Shown here piece by piece: positions 11,194 through 21,651 of a stretch of DNA of 64,000 bases (the first letter of the stretch is position 1; each line of letters opens with the position of its first letter). A program made the translations under genes and the position numbers. Origin of the DNA: Macrostomum hystrix (Eukaryota > Platyhelminthes > Macrostomidae); contig CATNEN010000031.1 in assembly GCA_950097015.1 (NCBI GenBank), forward strand, positions 310,001 through 374,000, written 5' to 3'. The notes beneath the pieces are model-generated. The model saw only the letters and a program-made list of their open reading frames with translations, did no database searches and was not told the origin of the DNA.

Positions 11194-14107
11194 TCAGCGA
11201 TAACCGTGATAATCCAGGTAGCGATAATTATCAGCGGTCATTAGCGCGTTCGCCAGCGCCTGGGATTTTCGCGACCTCCGCAGGGCCAGCCGGGTGATGC
11301 GCGCCCGCTGCCGCTCGAGCTTCTCTTCCTGACGGCGCTGCTCCTCCTTCTTGCGCAGCCATCTGTGGGCCGCGGAATTTTCGGATTTGTGGTGCCGGGT
11401 CAACTTCTGTTCGGTGCATTGCTGTGCATGCGACTTTTGATATAAAGAAATAAGATACCTAGCACCTGTTCGAAATGAAGTAACAGGACACATAGCACCT
11501 GTTTGACATGAAGTAACAGGACACCTAGCACCTATTTGACATCAAGTAACAAGACGCCTAGCACCTGTTCGACATGAAGTAACAGGACACCTAGCACCTG
11601 TTCGACATGAAACAACAGGACACCTAGCACCTGTTTGACATCAAGTAACAGGACACCTAGCACCTGTTTGACATCAAGTAACAGGACACCTAGCACCTGT
11701 TTGACATCAAGTAACAGGACACCTAGCACCTGTTTGACATGAAGTAACAGGACACCTAGCACCTGTTCAACATGAAGTAACAAGACACCTAGCATCTGTG
11801 CAACATTAAGTAACAGGACATTTAGCATCTCTTTGAAATAAAACAGCGGGGCACTAAGTTCTTGCTAGATATGAAACAACGGCATTGTAAAGCTTCACAG
11901 GTAATGAGGCAAGCCCTTAATTAATTTTAGCCTCGCAACTCACTGCCTAAATGCTCGCCTGCAGTCCTCCTGCGAATGCTGGTCCGAGCCGGCGCCGCTC
12001 TTCCCGTCAGCCTCCTGTTCCTCGCCTCGCCGCCGCTGGTCCCGCTTTGACGCCAGCCACTGCTCGAAGCTGATGCGGTCCCGCTCCCCGTCCCGGCTGC
12101 GCCGCCGCTCCTCCTCGTCGCGCTCCGCCTGCTCCCGCTGGCGCCGCTGGTCCTCGGTCTTCTGCCGCTTCCGCGCCAGCCAAGACTGATAAGCCGCCTC
12201 GTTGTCCTCCGTTGACCGATCATCGGCCGACTTAGCCGAAGCCTGGCGCTGCTGACGCTGCCGCTCGGCCTCGGCGCGTTGCTGCTCGCGCTTCTTTCTT
12301 AGCCAGGCGTCGAATGCGGCGGAGTTCTCGCGCCGGCGCTCCTCGTCCTGCTCGTCCCGACGGCGCTGCTCCTCGGGCCGGGCGGCCTTGGCGCTGCCGG
12401 CCCGGTTGGGTTGACGGCCTCCGCCTTGCCGATGCACCGTTGTTGACGCCTTTCAATGGTGTGAAGTTTCAGGCTGGGTGTCAAATATTTTGTGCCAGGC
12501 CACGGATTCGAACCCAAGAACTTAAGTGCGAGAGCCGGGGGCGTCACCAGTGTGCCACATTGCACCCTCAGGCGTGGCGCATCAAAGGCTGCAGGATACA
12601 GGATACAGGCCTGGTCCCATATATCCCCCAGGGTACTATGGGAAGGACTGGGGTGAGATGTCTCGGTGTGTCTAGTCTAATGGATCGACCAGCTACTGAT
12701 AATAGTTGGTTCGGTTCGACCAACCGAATTGACCTCGGGCTCCATTTTAGAGCCTTAAGTAGACATCCCCTTTTTCTATTGGCTGACGTTCAAACTTCGT
12801 ACATGATTTCGAAGCTCTAAATCACTGTCACTCATCATGAGTGCATGAACTCCCAGCTCTCACCGACTTCGGTCGGCCGTGCCCATCGTCCCTGCTCCGG
12901 CTGCCGCTTTTTCCTCCGGCAGTCTCATTGTCGTCGTCTTCATCGTCGCTGACATTGAAAGCTTCGTCGGCTTCAACGTCGCTCTTGTCAACGTAGCGAA
13001 TGCGACCGTCGTTGACCACTACGACCTTCTTGGAGCGAGGCGACTCATCCTGCGACTTCTCGTTCGAAGTCGGGCCAGCCGCATCGCCAGCCGCCTCGGA
13101 ATCTGACTCGGCTGGCTCCGACGGTGGAGCCTCGTCCTCCGGCGTTGTGGGGGCCACCTGGTGGATGACAGCAAATGATTTCCCCCTTGCCTTTTCTATT
13201 CTTTCACAGTTTTCATGCTTAGCCCCGAAATCTGCTGAAACACCTGTTTGACATAGTATACAGGTAGTGAAAACACCTGTTGGACAGGAGAATCAGCAAC
13301 GGGTAGTGCGAACACCTGTTAGACAGGAGAATCAGCAACGGGTAGTGCGAACACCTGTTAGACAGGAGAATTAGCAACAGGTTGTGCAAAGACAAAAGAA
13401 TCACTTAAGCTGCACCACTATAGGTTGTGAGAACACCTGTTAAGAACAGTTCAAATGGTATTAGCTACAGGCAGTGAGAACACCTAGAACAGGGATATAA
13501 GCTAACAAGAGTGAGAACAACTTTTGAGAACAGGGATATAATTTTCAGAGAGTGAGTCCATTATCAGTTAACGATGAGAAGAATGCTATCTGTCCCAATC
13601 GCACCTGGACAAGGTTCTCGCTGAAGCGAATGCGCGGTTTTCGACCCTTGCCGCTGCCCTCACCATCACCGGTGCCCCTGCCGCCATTTTCGTCTGGCAG
13701 CGGCTCGCTTTCTAATCGGGCATTGAGCTGGTCCAGGCGGGCGCGAGTCTCCTCATAGTCTGGCGCCGGATCTTTGAGGGGTGAAGGCCATATTCAGTTT
13801 TTTCACAAACAGGAATTTCAATTGTTGCAACATGCATATTATCAAGCCAGAATTTCTATGTGTAAAATATACCATTTTTAAACTTACCCATTAAAAGCTG
13901 ATAAAACTCTGCATCCTTTTCTTCTGCAAAAGAAAAAAAGCAGAAATAAATTTGCCTAAAATAAAATAAAAAATAAGCCAATGCACATGTTTATTGGGAT
14001 TTAAGCCCACCATTCCAATCCTCTGGCTTAGTTTGCTGCAGTCGCTCTATCTCAGCTGATGTAGACTTTGAGTTGACTCCGCCATTGAGATCTTCTGAAT
14101 CTGACAT
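11194..14107 (-). CDS. CCDC181: Coiled-coil domain-containing protein 181 (CCDC181)
   Basis: Six exons on the minus strand join in frame: 14107-14011, 13923-13888, 13771-13605, 13157-12864, 12449-11944 and 11362-11194 (422 residues; human CCDC181 is about 509). CCDC181 is a microtubule-associated protein linked to cilia and sperm flagella. Visible landmarks are an acidic N-terminus (MSDSEDLNGG), a basic KPRIRFSENLV segment matching the human KLKFKDQLV region, and a charged coiled coil. Four repeats of the AF.AWL.KKR type follow: AAFDAWLRKKREQ, AAYQSWLARKRQK, SFEQWLASKRDQ and AFRQWLRKKEEQ. The last repeat is created only by splicing exon 5 to exon 6 (AFRQ/WLRKK), which strongly supports that junction. 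The acceptor of exon 5 at 12449 is the least certain. Introns 3 and 5 hold minisatellites and intron 4 a SINE-like element. Confidence 0.85.
11450..11840. repeat. 33-bp minisatellite in CCDC181 intron 5
   Basis: The unit is 33 bp (AACAGGACACCTAGCACCTG followed by TTTGACATCAAGT), about 12 copies with decay at both ends. The 11-codon period keeps a leucine/valine-rich minus-strand frame open, but it lies wholly inside the intron. Confidence 0.93.
12468..12572 (-). mobile_element. tRNA-like SINE head in CCDC181 intron 4
   Basis: On the minus strand a tRNA-like stretch begins near 12570, with an A-box-like TGGCACACTGGTG and a B-box-like GGGTTCGAATCCG at about 12515-12503. It is in the same orientation as the gene. 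No acceptor-stem pairing could be confirmed, so it is read as SINE-derived and not as a tRNA gene. Confidence 0.4.
13238..13500. repeat. 39-bp repeat in CCDC181 intron 3
   Basis: Units contain ACACCTGTTAGACAGGAGAA followed by TCAGCAACGGGTAGTGCGA (39 bp). There are three good copies and several decayed ones. The ACACCTGTT word also occurs in the intron 5 array of the same gene. Confidence 0.8.
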
Positions 14108-15090
14108 ACTAAGATGGCTGCTGGAAATGCATACAAAAAACTTACAGATTATTTTCTATGTAATCTACTTTTAATTGTGTCAATTTGCTAAATTAAAAGC
14201 TTTGAAACAAGTATGTTTAGCATAAATTCGAGGCATGTTGCTTAATGTTTTATTAGTAACATAATACCTAAATAACATGTGTATATTAAATATATTTATA
14301 TATAGTTAATATATATATATATATTATCTTGGCATTGCTTAAGTAAAATATATTCTAAAGACAAGTTACTTTGATTCTACTTTAAGAAAATGAAATCTAG
14401 TCATATTCAATAACCACATATATAATATCTTAAGCTTTATAAGCATTTTTTAATTGGCTAATATTTATAACCCTAACCAACTCTATTTAAAAAAGTGTGT
14501 GTTTGAAGATCAAGACTTGATAATAAATGTTTATATATCTAGGAAATCTACCATCTATATGCAGATTTTATATGCATGTTTAATATATTATATATTGTAA
14601 TATTTTCTTGTATAGGCCTAGATTAAATCATCCTAAAAACTAACAGTTCTCTGTATCATATTAACTGGTTCAATCATGTAATGAAATATGCTGTTTACTG
14701 TCTAGTGAGCCATTGTTTACAAGGCAATTCTATATGACAGCAAATACAAATAGAAGTTTGCAAATAACCTTAAAAATAAAAGTTCTGAATGGATGAGACC
14801 AAGACCATGTACTATATCTGTGGGTAACTTTTATAGTTTTTGGTGTAGGACCAAGATTGGCATAGCTGGGGAGGGGCCAGGGGAATGACTGATGGTCTAC
14901 TAGACTACTAGTTATAGCTTAGTGTGGGTAGATGCTGAGGTGTGACGTGTGACATTGGCCCGGGTTTTTGGACAAGTGGGGGTTTTATGACAGCCATGTA
15001 ATTCCATAGGCCTATAAAATTTGAATTTAAAACAAAATTTGTTTCTTAGCTTTTCAAATCCTTAATGTTATGCTACTTATACATTATAAT
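14108..15090. other. AT-rich DNA upstream of CCDC181
   Basis: Very AT-rich sequence with TA-repeat runs near 14290-14330. No exon is seen. The CCDC181 promoter and 5' untranslated region should lie in its left part, but no TATA box is convincing in such AT-rich sequence. Confidence 0.4.
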
Positions 15091-15094
15091 AATT

Positions 15095-15400
15095 AATTGA
15101 TTACACCTGCCCCAATCGGGCCAGATGTGCAGCCGACAGCACAGCCGCAGCTATTGCGCGGCGCATCTGAAGGCTACGTACAGCTGCTCAGTCCATGGAC
15201 TGGGGGCGGGGGGACGCCACACCCACCTTCAATTATCCCAGCTAATACTGGTACCCATTTAACAGCTGGGTGAGCTGAAGCAATGCAGAGTTAAGTGTCT
15301 TGCTAAAGGACACAATTTGTTTCAGTGGAGTCAGGAATCGAACCCCCGACCTTCAAGTCGTTAGTCCAACGCCCTAACCACTAGGCTACAACCTCTTATA
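15095..15400 (-). mobile_element. tRNA-derived SINE with conserved central domain
   Basis: Read on the minus strand from about 15397, the element starts like a tRNA: A box TAGCCTAGTGGTTAGGGCG and B box GGTTCGATTCC. A central segment contains TGTCCTTTAGCAAGACACTT and TACCAGTATTAGCTGGG, which resembles the conserved central domain of several metazoan SINE superfamilies. The 3' part contains the palindrome AGTCCATGGACT. A related, opposite-strand copy lies at about 31962-32090. TACATA repeats flank it at 15396-15450. Confidence 0.65.
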
Positions 15401-16047
15401 CATACTTATACATACATACATACTTATACATACATACATACTTATACATAATTTAATTAATAGCCTGTGAGTTATACCCTTGCTTGTTCTCTGGAATGCT
15501 AGAGCACATACCCATACCCACGCCAATCATGGCCCATTGCTGAATTAGAAGTGAAGAAAGGTGGTGACCTCCCATCATCCTTGGAGCTAGGCAAAGCTGC
15601 GGCGGTCTTGCAAAAAATCTCTTAGCGACAGCTGCGATGGCGTAAACATGCTGCGCAAATTTTAGCACATTTTCGCAGAGTTTAAATTGGACAATCGTAA
15701 AAGTCACCTAGTTGCTATGGTTGCACAAAACCATCGTTAATAACGTCTTCACATGTCTTGATTTCAGTTTACCTTGATGCCGCGAGCCTCGTGAGTATGA
15801 GGTCAGTATATTTTATTAAAAGGTTGTTAAATTTTTTAAAGCACTCGGCCTTTCAACGATCTGCTTGCGCACTGCTTGTTTACTGAATTAATCGAAAGAA
15901 TCGTTTTAAAAAACGCAACCAATAAGCGCTCTTTTCAAAGAATATGGATTGCTTCGTTTTTTACATTCGTATAATTTTCTAGATTTAAAGAATTATGGAG
16001 TCATTTTATGAGTCAATCGCAAAAACTGCATGAAATTTTCTTATAGT
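15401..16047. other. Intergenic DNA, no gene seen
   Basis: It starts with an irregular CATACTTATACATA microsatellite (15396-15450). An 84-codon minus-strand frame at 15453-15707 shows no recognisable domain and is probably chance. The rest is AT-rich. Confidence 0.35.
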
Positions 16048-16461
16048 CTACAGCAATCCCTTCCCACGAATAAGCCAATTCTTCACGTCCAGCTTGCTGA
16101 GATCCATCGGCTTAATATCAAGATCCTTGTTGCTTCCAATATCGGCTCGTCTGCTTCGGTTCGCTACTGCTAGTTCAGGTTGCGAGAGGTTCTCCTCCCA
16201 GAGCGCAATCTCCCACAGGATATGGCATATGTTAGGAAAACCGTGAAAATCGCGACGCCGAAAAATGCAGTCCTTGTTGATAAAAATATCAAAAGTGCTA
16301 AAGTCATCAGTCTCACGTCCGTGAATACTGACTTCCCAGAAGTTTTTCATCACGGCGCTGCGAATTGCGTAGAAAGCTATGATATTGGGCTGGATTCCAA
16401 AGAAGTGAATGTCAATATGAAGTCGTTCTTTCTTCAACGGATTTTTTGCTGTGTGTGTCAT
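16048..16461 (-). CDS. Orphan reading frame, 137 residues, unrecognised
   Basis: A single open frame starts at 16461. It encodes a mixed-composition, globular-looking protein rich in Phe, Ile and Asp (for example FFGIQPNIIAFYAIRSAVMK and CHILWEIALWEENLSQ) with a basic C-terminus. It is not repeat-derived, unlike most long frames here. Codon use is more AT-rich than in the neighbouring genes, so it may be a decayed transposon or gene fragment. I recognise no family. An overlapping 126-codon plus-strand frame (16180-16560) looks less protein-like. Confidence 0.3.
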   Translation of the reverse strand: MTHTAKNPLKKERLHIDIHFFGIQPNIIAFYAIRSAVMKNFWEVSIHGRETDDFSTFDIFINKDCIFRRRDFHGFPNICHILWEIALWEENLSQPELAVANRSRRADIGSNKDLDIKPMDLSKLDVKNWLIRGKGLL

Positions 16462-16561
16462 TGCTTTTTATTGCCTCTGAATGAATTTATGGGAGAGTTG
16501 TATAAAATGTTAGAGTCGAATAGCGCATGTGAAAAGAACTACTTTGGTGTAGCTTTGTAGC

Positions 16562-17126
16562 TTTGCAACTTTATTTTTTGCCACAGATATATTCAATGAG
16601 ACTGCGATATCTGTATCTCAGCGTACATGGTGCTATAGTACAAAGAAAACTATTTCACGTACATCATCTTGAGCTAATATAATTAATTGGCTTTACAATC
16701 AACCGAAGCCATTTAAATTAATTTCTTTATTTACTTGCAGCATTGATTACTTTTAAAGCTGTAGGCTTCAGCAGCCCAAATATATAATTACTTACATTTC
16801 TGTAGTGGGTCTTATAATGCATGAGAACTTTCTTTCGGATCAATAACCTACTGGAAAGATATTTCATTTTTTAATTGTTTTTTATACACACAGTGACAAA
16901 TCCGAAAATTGCACTAAAAGGACGGAGGGGACTATAGTAGGACTGAATGACTGATTCACTGAAGGAACAGAATGGAATTTCGGCTCAGTGAGCAATAATG
17001 CACTGAAGGTCCTGGGTATCAGGGCTCGAGATCACGGACAGAGTTGGAGCAGTTGACAGATTCTAACAAAGGATTCGAAATTCATTCGACACATGCGCAG
17101 GATTCGCTAAGGCAGTCACGTGACAG
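16562..17126. other. Intergenic DNA downstream of the Rho-like gene
   Basis: AT-rich sequence with no coding signal. It includes the expected 3' untranslated region of the minus-strand GTPase. Confidence 0.35.
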
Positions 17127-17702
17127 TCACATGATCCGGCACCGCCGGCCGCTCTTCCCAGTGCCCTTCCGGTTCACCAGCCCACGTCCCAGCCTTGCCG
17201 CCTCATCGAACACGGCGCAGACTCCGTCCTGGTTGAGGGCGGAGCATTCCAGGTAGCGCGACGCACCGATTTCCTTGGCCAGCGCCATGCCTTGCAGCCG
17301 GCTGATGACGCGGGTTGTGGCGCCGGAGCTGGCACTTTCGGTTCGCAGGTCCAGCTTCGTACCGACGAGCAGCAGCGGCGCCAGAGGGCAGTAGTGCCGC
17401 ACCTCCGGCACCCAGCGACTCCGCACATTGGCGTAACTGGCCTGCTCCACCAGCGAGAAGCAGACGATGATGACGTCGGTCATGGGGTAGACAACCGGCC
17501 GCAGACGGTCGTACTCACTCTGGCCGGCCGTGTCCCACAGGCTGAGCACACAGATTGCACCGTCCAGACTGACTATGGTTGAGTAGTTGTCGAAGACTGT
17601 GGGAATGTGATCCGCAGGGAAGGCATTGCTCACGTAGCAGATCATCAGGCTGGTTTTGCCAACCTCGCCATCGCCGACAACCACCGCCTTGACGGTGTCC
17701 AT
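17127..17702 (-). CDS. Rac/Rho-family small GTPase, intronless
   Basis: A single uninterrupted frame of 191 residues, the normal Rho-family length (Rac1 is 192). Rho GTPases control actin and polarity from the plasma membrane. Motifs are P-loop GDGEVGKTS, switch [10 protein letters not shown], switch [20 protein letters not shown] at the guanine-specificity site and CSAL at G5. [10 protein letters not shown] and [10 protein letters not shown] match the Rac/Cdc42 layout. It ends in a basic stretch and a CAAX box, CRIM; methionine at the last position usually favours farnesylation. Glu replaces the usual Ala/Tyr in the P-loop (GDGEVGKT). The insert region is divergent, serine-rich and short. 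No intron and moderate divergence would fit an expanded paralogue or an old retrocopy. It is nearest Rac but cannot be assigned a subfamily. Confidence 0.88.
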   Translation of the reverse strand: MDTVKAVVVGDGEVGKTSLMICYVSNAFPADHIPTVFDNYSTIVSLDGAICVLSLWDTAGQSEYDRLRPVVYPMTDVIIVCFSLVEQASYANVRSRWVPEVRHYCPLAPLLLVGTKLDLRTESASSGATTRVISRLQGMALAKEIGASRYLECSALNQDGVCAVFDEAARLGRGLVNRKGTGKSGRRCRIM

Positions 17703-18180
17703 CGGTGTCGTTGCTGCGACTTCTGAATCCGTCTTTCCTGGATGCTTGCAGTGTTATTTTATTTTATCTGGCAGTAAATGCGCCAGTTTGCTATTCTAAA
17801 TTTCTGTCTTCTGTGCGTGTCTGTCTTTTGCAGCTATTTAGTGTTTAAAAGTGAAACACTACCGGCCGCTCTAAGCCAATGCAATCTGCACAAAGAGCCC
17901 CTGACGCACCAATGATGTACTTGTTGCTGTCGCGTTGTGCACAGCGAGAAGTTCTACCAGCGCATGTGCCGGACTGCGACAAAAATTCACACGGCTGTGC
18001 GAGAGCTTGCCACAAGTCACTGCTAAATATGGCCAAAATTGTGAGGATGGCGAAACGCAAGTGCTGTTCAAGCGCTTTATAGTTGAAGCATTTTAGCCTG
18101 AATTCATAATGCGAACGGTCAGTTAATTCTGCGCAAAAATCTGCAAGACTTTGAGGTTGTAAAAATTGACGGCTTTCTAA
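17703..18180. other. 5' flank of the Rho-like gene
   Basis: This holds the presumed promoter and 5' untranslated region of the minus-strand GTPase. A possible acceptor (GCATCCAG) lies about 30 nt upstream of its ATG. Short frames on both strands show no domain. Confidence 0.35.
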
Positions 18181-18182
18181 TG

Positions 18183-19870
18183 AAGATGGATATTGGCCTG
18201 AAAGTAGATATTGGCCTGAAAGTAGATATTGGCCATGAAAGTAGATATTGGCCATGAAAGTAGATGTTGGCATTGGTAGATATTGGCCATGAAAGTAGAT
18301 ATTGGCCATGAAAGTAGATATTGGCCTGAAAGTAGATATTGGCCATGAAAGTAGATATTGGCCATGAAAGTAGATGTTGGCATTGGTAGATATTGGCCAT
18401 GAAAGTAGATATTGGCCATGAAAGTAGATATTTGCAATGGTAGATATTGGCCATGAAGGTAGATATTGGCAATGGTAGATATTGGCAATGGTAGATATTG
18501 GTCATGAAGGTAGATATTGGCAATGGTAGATACTGGCAATGGTAGATATTGGCAATGGTAGATATTGGCAATGGTAGATATTGGCAATGGTAGATATTGG
18601 CCATGGTAGATATTGGCCATGGTAGATATTGGCAATGGTAGATATTGGCAATGGTAGATATTGGCCATGGTAGATATTGGCAATGGTAGATATTGGCAAT
18701 GGTAGATACTGGCAATGGTAGATATTGGCCATGAAGGTAGATATTGGCCATGAAGGTAGATATTGGCAATGGTAGATATTGGCAATGGTAGATATTGGCA
18801 ATGGTAGATATTGGCAATGGTAGATATTGGCAATGGTAGATACTGGCAATGGTAGATATTGGCAATGGTAGATACTGGCAATGGTAGATATTGGCCATGA
18901 AGGTAGATATTGGCAATGGTAGATATTGGCAATGGTAGATATTGGCAATGGTAGATATTGGCAATGGTAGATATTGGCCATGGTAGATATTGGCAATGGT
19001 AGATATTGGCCATGGTAGATATTGGCCATGGTAGATATTGGCAATGGTAGATATTGGCCATGAAGGTAGATATTGGCCATGAAGGTAGATATTGGCAATG
19101 GTAGATATTGGCCATGAAGGTAGATATTGGCAATGGTAGATATTGGCAATGGTAGATATTGGCAATGGTAGATATTGGCCATGGTAGATATTGGCCATGG
19201 TAGATATTGGCAATGGTAGATATTGGCAATGGTAGATATTGGCAATGGTAGATATTGGCAATGGTAGATATTGGCCATGGTAGATATTGGCAATGGTAGA
19301 TATTGGCCATGGTAGATATTGGCCATGGTAGATATTGGCAATGGTAGATATTGGCCGTGGTAGATATTGGCAATGGTAGATATTGGCCATGAAGGTAGAT
19401 ATTGGCCATGAAGGTAGATATTGGCAATGGTAGATATTGGCAATGGTAGATATTGGCAATGGTAGATATTGGCAATGGTAGATATTGGCAATGGTAGATA
19501 TTGGCCATGGTAGATATTGGCCATGGTAGATATTGGCAATGGTAGATATTGGCAATGGTAGATATTGGCAATGGTAGATATTGGCAATGGTAGATATTGG
19601 CCATGGTAGATATTGGCCATGGTAGATATTGGCAATGGTAGATATTGGCAATGGTAGATATTGGCCATGGTAGATATTGGCAATGGTAGATATTGGCAAT
19701 GGTAGATATTGGCAATGGTAGATATTGGCAATGGTAGATATTGGCAATGGTAGATATTGGCAATGGTAGATATTGGCAATGGTAGATATTGGCCATGGTA
19801 GATATTGGCAATGGTAGATATTGGCAATGGTAGATATTGGCAATGGTAGATATTGGCCATGGTAGATAGT
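18183..19870. repeat. 16-bp minisatellite, about 100 copies
   Basis: The basic unit is GGTAGATATTGGCAAT (16 bp), with GGCCAT and GGCCATGAA variants (19-bp form). It is the longest array in the left half, about 1.7 kb. A 16-bp period without stops keeps all three minus frames open for over 450 codons each (NIYHCQYLPLPIST-type), which marks them as non-genic. Confidence 0.96.
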
Positions 19871-20124
19871 GTCCAACCTGAAGAGAAGTCAATCAATGAT
19901 TAAGCTGACATGCTCACTTTATTTAGTTAAAGTTTCTGCTGCTTCCAATTAGCTCTAACATGAGCACAAAATACAAGCTGCTGTACTTGAGTGCTATATA
20001 ATTTTCAATACATACAGACATAAATATAGGAGACTATGCACAGAAGTGAGTTCCTATGCTTGCATTATTTTTTCATCACTATTCGCTGAGTTAGCAGTCG
20101 CTCTGTTTGAAGCCGAATGAACTC

Positions 20125-20984
20125 TCAGTGGCAGCCCTCGATGTGCATCTGCATGTGCTTCAGGTAGACTCGGGGCACAAAGCCCGGCTCCGTCAGCTTG
20201 CGCAGCTGATTAACCAGACACTTGGGACAGTACGGACTCACCGGAGGGCGTTCGCGCGGGCAGTCGTCGCTGTCGCACACGTGACGCTGCAGCTGCTGCT
20301 CCCTCATAGCCTGGCTAGTCTGGCGCTTCCACTTGGTCCTGCGGCGGCAGGGTGAGGGGCGAGGTAAGGATTCGGGCTAGGATTTCGTGAGGATTCGTGA
20401 CGCAGTGTCCTGAAGGATTTGAGGCTGGAGTGACGCAGTGTCCTGAAGGATTTGAGGCTGGAGTGACGCAGTGTCCTGAAGGAATTGAGGCTGGAGTGAC
20501 GCAGTGTCCTGAAGGATTTGAGGCTGGAATGAGGCAGTGTCCTGAAGGATTTGAGGCTGGAATGAGGCAGTGCCCTTCAGGATTTCAGGCCAAAGCTGAA
20601 TGCGCGAGCTCACCTGCGGTTTTGGTACCAGGTCTTCACCTGAGTCTCAGTCAGCTCAAGCTGCTCGGCGATGTCAGCGCGGTCCGCCACGCTCAGGTAT
20701 TTCTGGCAGTGAAATCTGCGCTCAAGAAACTGCAGCTGCGAGTGCGTGAAGGCCGTCCGCCTGCGCCTCTTGCCACCGCTGCCACTTCCGCCGCCGCTGG
20801 CCACATCAATATTGTCGTCCTCGTCTCCGTCTTCCTCGATGAAGTCATCACTGGCCTGGATCTCGTTGGTGTTGTCGTCCCGCTCCGTCTTGAGAAGGTT
20901 GCGCACGAGGAAGGACTGACCGCCCGAGCTACTGGGCACCCCAGGTTTGAGCTCGAGGTTCTTCAAAGTTGTCTGCTCGGCCAT
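20125..20984 (-). CDS. BarH-like (BARHL) homeodomain transcription factor
   Basis: Two exons, 20984-20614 and 20338-20125, join in frame (194 residues). BarH proteins are nuclear transcription factors in neural and sensory specification. The homeodomain spans about residues 71-130: [11 protein letters not shown], then [20 protein letters not shown], then [17 protein letters not shown]. Tyrosine in WYQNRR, where most homeodomains have Phe, and the TKWKRQT ending are Bar-class hallmarks. The intron interrupts helix 3 between NR and RTKW. An acidic stretch ([13 protein letters not shown]) precedes the homeodomain. The 51-residue tail is odd for the class: it holds six cysteines and several histidines, in CDSDDC, CPKC and [10 protein letters not shown]. 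The protein is shorter than typical BARHL (about 300-390). The intron holds a 33-bp repeat. Other Bar or NK-like paralogues are possible. Confidence 0.85.
20395..20592. repeat. 33-bp minisatellite in BarH-like intron
   Basis: About six copies of a 33-bp unit (GACGCAGTGTCCTGAAGGAT then TTGAGGCTGGAGT). It makes up most of the 275-bp intron, leaving only the splice signals and about 80 bp outside the repeat. Confidence 0.93.
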
Positions 20985-21032
20985 TTTCACTAGAGGTTTA
21001 GATTTACGATCACCAACTGCTCAAATCCGCAG

Positions 21033-21040
21033 TATTTATA
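21033..21040 (-). promoter_or_regulatory. Candidate TATA box of the BarH-like gene
   Basis: The minus strand reads TATAAATA at 21040-21033, 49 nt upstream of the ATG at 20984, in a locally GC-mixed context (CGTCTTATAAATACTGCG). A start site about 30 nt downstream would leave a short 5' leader of about 20 nt. This is inference from position and sequence only. Confidence 0.5.
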
Positions 21041-21650
21041 AGACGCGCAAGCCAATTTTCTTCGTTTAATAATTTCTCTCCGCTGGCTAAAGAGCCGCAG
21101 GGGGCCGCATCTCGGCTGTAAACAAGATCACACGGCGCATCACTCGACTGGGACCGCCTTAACCCCTGGGGGCGCGTTGAAAGGAAAATGATTGAGGCCC
21201 GCCTAGCCGAAATTGCGACAATGAATGAATGAGCGCGTCACTATATAGCCTGGCTTTTCAGCTCCGTTTCCCCTATTTGCGAGAGCCCGGCCGGCGTTCC
21301 GGCCAAGAAATTGACGGTCAAGCAGATATAAAATGTCCAGCCAAGTGGAATTTTGAGACAAACGGTGGCGCCGGTGCTGCTGGCCTGTCAGCGGAGTCCC
21401 CATAAGTGGGGATCGGTTGCTCGTGCTCGTCGAGGCCTCATTTCTGATGCGAGGCGGCCGGCCGGACAAACTGATTTAGCAGAACGCTTTCGAACCGGTT
21501 TGGGCGCTGTACGGCCCCCAGCGACATTTGGGCCGCCCCATCCGCAGCGTTTGTTAGACCAATTTGTGCTGCATTAGCTGGGCCGCTTCAGTTGGCGAGT
21601 TTGCAAGTGATGCGGCACAAATTGTGCGCGAGTGGTATGTGTGAGCTGCG
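21041..21650. other. Upstream flank of the BarH-like gene
   Basis: GC-richer than other intergenic DNA here, with several GGCCG words. It is a plausible cis-regulatory region. No exon is recognised. Confidence 0.35.
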
Positions 21651-21651
21651 A

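Noticed and set aside
15300-15400. Functional tRNA gene on the minus strand
   Set aside because: A and B boxes are good, but the stems do not pair convincingly and a SINE-like body follows; a related truncated copy exists at 32 kb.
18119-19896. Three overlapping minus frames of 464-585 codons
   Set aside because: All come from one 16-bp repeat open in three frames; no start context, splice sites or unique domain.
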